A DNA stretch of 64,000 nt from Nissolia schottii (lineage: Eukaryota; Streptophyta; Magnoliopsida; Fabales; Fabaceae). The stretch is taken from assembly GCA_003254905.1 (NCBI GenBank), contig QANU01010637.1:1-64000 (forward strand). The letters run 5' to 3'. The notes under the pieces were generated by a model that was given only the letters and a program-made list of their open reading frames with translations, made no database searches and had not been told where the DNA came from. Position numbers and translations under genes: made by a program. Positions 60,151 to 64,000 of the stretch are shown here, piece after piece. Position 1 is the first letter of the stretch. Each line of letters opens with the position of its first letter.

Positions 60151-61091
60151 ATTTTACTTTTCACGGCTGTTTCTGAGCATTAGAGGCAATTATGTTTGAG
60201 TATTGTGTGAGACACAAATATAAACTACTACTACCGAACAATGGTTCCTCACGTCACGTTGTGCTAAATTAACATTTTATCATTAAATCAAACCTCAGTT
60301 AGATATGATTTTAGTTTTATGAGACAATTAATAAGAGTATTATGCCACTTACATCTGTCCTAATAATTTCATATAAAATATAAAATATTTTTGTACAATT
60401 AAACATTTTTCTTTATATGTAATTCTAAAAGTCAATTTTTTCATTGATTACTTAATTTTCTAATATTTATTTTGGAAACAAATGAAACATTTTTCGGTAA
60501 AATAATTATTCACGATGTTTTGAGCCAGAAATGATAATTAAATAAAGTTGAGATAGTCAACAATTTTGACCACCCAAGAAAATGATGCAAGTCCCCCCCC
60601 CCAACCCACAAAATGGGGATGCAAGTTTAAATCCAAAAAAACTCTTGTGTAAAGATTATATAAACACTAATGTAGTCAAACAAAATATTAGTCTGTATGA
60701 ACATAATTCAAATGGGCTTGACTTAAAGTAGAGAATGAGACACATTTCCATATCTACCTAATAGTATGGTACTTTATCTTACAAAGTGAGAACATTAATT
60801 TGGAAGTTCATTTTCCATTTAATTTAAGGTTAACCAGATTTCTTAAGCATTAACTAGTATCCTCTTTATAAATTACTACATTTTTTTTAATATACTAAAC
60901 AAACTTTTATTTTATATTTTGATTTAGGGATTTTTATCTTGAAAGAATGTTCAAATACATGCATTACACATATTAACGGTAATCGGTATAATTTTTTATT
61001 TTTATTACAATGGAAAGACTCGAAGTTAAGACGATAATCACTCAAATCTATCGGTAATGCGCGTCACTTTCCTTTTAAACTTTCTCCCAAG

Positions 61092-61105
61092 ATCTTATAA
61101 ATAAG
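61092..61105 (+). promoter_or_regulatory. TATA-like element upstream of the repeat-protein gene
   Basis: tcttataaataag lies about 135 bp before the ATG at 61236, consistent with a core promoter and a 5' UTR of about 100 bp. Confidence 0.45.
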
Positions 61106-61235
61106 AAATAAAAACAGGAATCCTTTCTCATTGTGAAATAGCCCCCTCTGAGCACTCCCAAAGCTTCTCTAAGTGTGTTTGTTTTTCACATCTGTGGCGA
61201 ATTTGGTGAATTTCTGTTTGGATTTTGACCAAGAA

Positions 61236-64000
61236 ATGTGTCAAAATAATGGCGGTATCTGTGCTCGTGACAATCAGACTCCGATGTCCAATACCTATCG
61301 TCCACGTGGCGGCCACCTCAGGGCACCTCAAGCTGCCTTGCAGAGAGGTGCCCTGCAGAGACCCCAAAACTCCCGTCCTAACAATCTCATGCTAGGTATA
61401 CCAAAATTTATCTGTGTGATCTACAAATACTTCATTTTTTTCCCTCATATACGGGGACTTTACGTATGCACATTGTATGCGTATTAGTATCAAATACTGT
61501 TGCGTTAGGCTTTTTATGTATTCTTGAAATGAAATATCATAATTAAAATTATTATAAATATTTAGAATTATATATATAAATATTACTTTTTATATTTAAT
61601 ATATATTGTCATATTTGTATTTAACATTTTTTTATAAATTAAAATTATCGTATATATGTATCGTCACGTATTGTATTTAATATTTGTATCCGTAGTCGTG
61701 TAACATAGAAGAAAATATTTTTCTTATTCTCCATATGCCTTAGAAACAACCATTGTGTCTAAGGCTAAAGGATCCATTATAAGTTTATTAATCATTGGAA
61801 TAAATGCTCCTTTCGGTGATGGGAACGAGCAACCGAGATGAAAAAGCAAGAGGGGTAAAAAGACCCGACAAGAGTGAATGACTACACATTTGGCCTTGTC
61901 ATCATGTGTTTTTGCTTTGCATTTTAGTTTATGGTTTTTTTGGTTGCTTATGCTCTAGGTTTGATTAGTCTTGAATTTATTCTTTAAGGGGTGTGATTCG
62001 CGAAATCAGTAAACATTCTTAAGAATAACACTTTTAGGAATGTTATTTCCATGAATGAATTTCTTATGAATAACTTTTAAAAGTGTTCGGTTCACTCATT
62101 AATTTCTTGGAAATCTAGCAAAATATGCTTAAAAAATGAATCATTCATACGTTTGGTTGATACTAATATTCCTAAAAATATTTTTTATTTTACCAAAAAT
62201 ACCCGTAACAAATAAAAAAAATGTGATCATTACACACACTAAACTCATTTAAATATAATTTACATATAATTAATAGTTATTTTCTCAATTCTAAAAAAAG
62301 TATTATTATTTTTAATTATTTATCATTATTAGTTATTTATTAATATTAATTAAAATTTTAGTAATATTATTATTAATTATTTAAAATTAATTACTATTAT
62401 TTAATATTAATTAATGTTAATTACTATTACTAATACTATCATTAATTACTTCAAATTTATTATTATTATTAATTATTTAATAATAATTATTAATTATTAT
62501 TGTTATTATTATTAACTAATCATTTAATAATTATTATTATCATTTATTATTATTATTTATTATTATTATTTATTACTTATTATTATTTAATATTAATTAT
62601 TTTATCAGCTCCCATAAATTATTATTTATTATTGTTAATTTAAAAATTAATAATTTTTATTATTTATTAATACTGCTATTATTAATTATTATCATTTATT
62701 ATTTAATATTTATTGTTATTATTTTTTTATTATTATTATTGTGGGAGGGTAAAGTTGAATTTTTAATTTTAAATTAGGGTAAATTTGTCTATTTGCATTT
62801 TCATAAACATTCCTTTCTCGTAGAATGTTAGAATCACATGGGAGAGGGTGAGATTAAAAATGAGGAGAAATGAGTGTTTTTTTATTCTTGGGAATATAAC
62901 TTTCTCGAGAATGTTTTTTCAATCTGTGAATCAAACACATGAATCTGTTATTTACAAGCTCAGGTTTTCAGAATGCTGGTAGATTCCATGAACCACACAT
63001 GTTCTTAGTGTTCTATTCAAAAACTTTTATTGTGGTTTAATAGTTTTGCTCTCTTTTTTTTTGGGAGAACTTTGATTTTTTATTTTATCGATTATAAAAA
63101 AATATTGAAAAATACTGGAGAGCCAATTTTTTTTTCTTCTTTCGAAAATCGAGTTATCAGTGACATATTATTATTGACTTTTAAATAGATGAATGGTTGG
63201 ATCCAACCACTTCATTTCATCCAGCAACTATCATAATTTCTATCAAAGAGTTAGATAAATTTAAATTTTTTCTTCAAGGGTTATATGCAGGAAATTACCC
63301 TCGAAACAGTATTGGAGGTGTTCAATCACAGTCCACAGTGTCTTTGGCCCCTTCAAGCAACAACAATGGATCTTTAATATCAGTTACTAGATACGGTGGA
63401 ATCTTGCCTTTGTCTCTAACAAGGGATCCCCTACCAAACACCCTTACCACTCCATTGGGTAGTAGATCTCGTGTTGGCTCACTTTTAAATTCCTCATCAA
63501 ATAATGTTGGTTTGTCACCAGGTTTAACAAATATTGAAGATGCCAAATTTCAATCCATGGTGCATTTGTCCTCTTTGAACAACAACATTGGATCCTTAGG
63601 ATCAGGCGTTCGATACGTTGGAAACTTGCCTTTGTCTCAAAGAAGGGAATCTTTGTCAAGCATCCTTAACACTCCTTCGGGTGGCGCATCTATGGGTGGT
63701 GCATCTCGTGGTAACTCATTTGATGCTGAATCTCAACTTGTAGTGTCTTTGGCTCCTTCGAGAAACAACAATGGTTCGTCAGTATCAACTGCTCGATACG
63801 ATGGAATCTTGCCTATGTCAAGTCTATCAAGGGATCCTGTATCACGCACCCTTAACATTCCTTTGGGTGGTGCATCTCATGGTAACTCATTTGAAAGTTG
63901 CCCATCCAATCATATTGGTCCATCACAAGGTTAATAAATATTAGTTTTTCATATTCTACAAAAACCCTAATTCGTGATGCCATAATTTCTGTCAAAGAGT
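61236..64000 (+). CDS. Unrecognised gene with tandem protein repeats (partial)
   Basis: Exon 1 61236-61395 (MCQNNGGICARD, then a basic Arg/Gln/Pro-rich stretch ending RPNNLML) is followed by a GTATAC donor. Exon 2 begins at 63189 after ttaaatag and keeps the frame (G|AT gives Asp, then EWLDPTTSFHP). It encodes IIISIKELDKFKFFLQGLY and then three tandem repeats of about 60-75 residues with consensus VSLAPS-NNNGS, RY-GILPLS, RDP, TLN-PLGGAS. The frame meets a stop at 63934 unless a donor at 63930 (CAAG before GTTAAT) is used. At the window edge (63978-64000) ccataatttctgtcaaagag resembles the start of exon 2, which suggests another repeated exon beyond. No domain recognised; Ser/Asn-rich, no membrane segment. 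The gene model is tentative. Confidence 0.5.
61988..62938. mobile_element. Non-autonomous TIR element in the intron, with ATT-rich core
   Basis: The left end (GGGTGTGATTCGCG, followed by aaacattctt and ggaatgttat) faces a right end whose reverse complement reads GTGTTTGATTCACAGATT, then aaacattctc. These are imperfect inverted repeats of about 50 bp. The core (about 62290-62745) is a low-complexity ATT/AAT/TTATTA run. The element lies wholly in the 1.8-kb intron. Target duplication not resolved. Confidence 0.5.

Noticed and set aside
61128..61367. Minus-strand open frame opposite exon 1 of the repeat-protein gene
   Set aside because: It is the complement of the plus-strand exon, which has a TATA box, ATG and a splice donor that joins in frame.
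62290..62745. ATT-rich run as a possible satellite or matrix-attachment region
   Set aside because: Simple low-complexity core of the intronic TIR element; no evidence for a separate function.

Overview
The window reads as nuclear DNA of a dicot plant, most likely a legume close to soybean (Glycine). The evidence is AT-rich intergenic DNA, GT-AG introns, plant-only families (LRR receptor kinase of the PEPR type, plant aldehyde oxidase, UGT, plant GH3 glucanase) and many small TIR elements. The legume assignment is inference from the look of genes and repeats, not from a search. Two ambiguous bases (1467, 23989) point to a draft-quality source.

Layout. (1) 1-13.5 kb: a tandem array of LRR receptor kinases on the + strand. 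The window opens in the 3' flank of an upstream copy (1-344), followed by two near-identical two-exon genes (1743-5600 and 9179-13089). Each encodes a signal peptide, 20 LRRs (counted in the second copy), a transmembrane helix, an RD kinase and an unusual C-terminal extension of about 250 residues with an internal repeat. The first copy ends in sequence borrowed from a neighbouring gene fragment. The second carries a roughly 1.1 kb TIR element in its 5' region that holds a broken piece of a GNAT acetyltransferase gene. (2) 15-20.8 kb: a small gene for organellar ribosomal protein L20 (+) converging on a nine-exon GH3 beta-glucosidase/exoglucanase gene (-). (3) 21-25 kb: gene-free DNA with several MITEs and a SINE-like copy; one MITE can be compared with an empty site in a neighbouring duplicate. 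(4) 25.4-43.9 kb: two ten-exon molybdenum aldehyde oxidase genes on the - strand, both fully open when spliced, flanking a UGT pseudogene that has a frameshift, a deletion and a solo-LTR-like insertion just upstream of its promoter. (5) 47-48.2 kb: a two-exon HSP20/RTM2-like membrane-anchored protein (+). (6) 48.2-61 kb: repeat-rich DNA with no intact gene seen, containing TIR elements, inverted and direct repeats, and a GC-motif element that appears to have captured an exon of a VAN3-binding/FORKED-like gene. (7) 61.2-64 kb: the start of an unrecognised gene whose second exon encodes three tandem repeats of 60-75 residues; it may run off the window.

The aldehyde oxidases are candidates for abscisic or indole-acetic aldehyde oxidation; substrate cannot be read from sequence. 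The receptor kinases probably sit at the plasma membrane and sense peptides. No pathway link between the regions is evident. The most unusual items are the kinase C-terminal extension and its fused end, the two gene-capture elements, two copies of a CATGGTT-ended MITE family with perfect 8-bp target duplications, and the repeat protein at the right edge.
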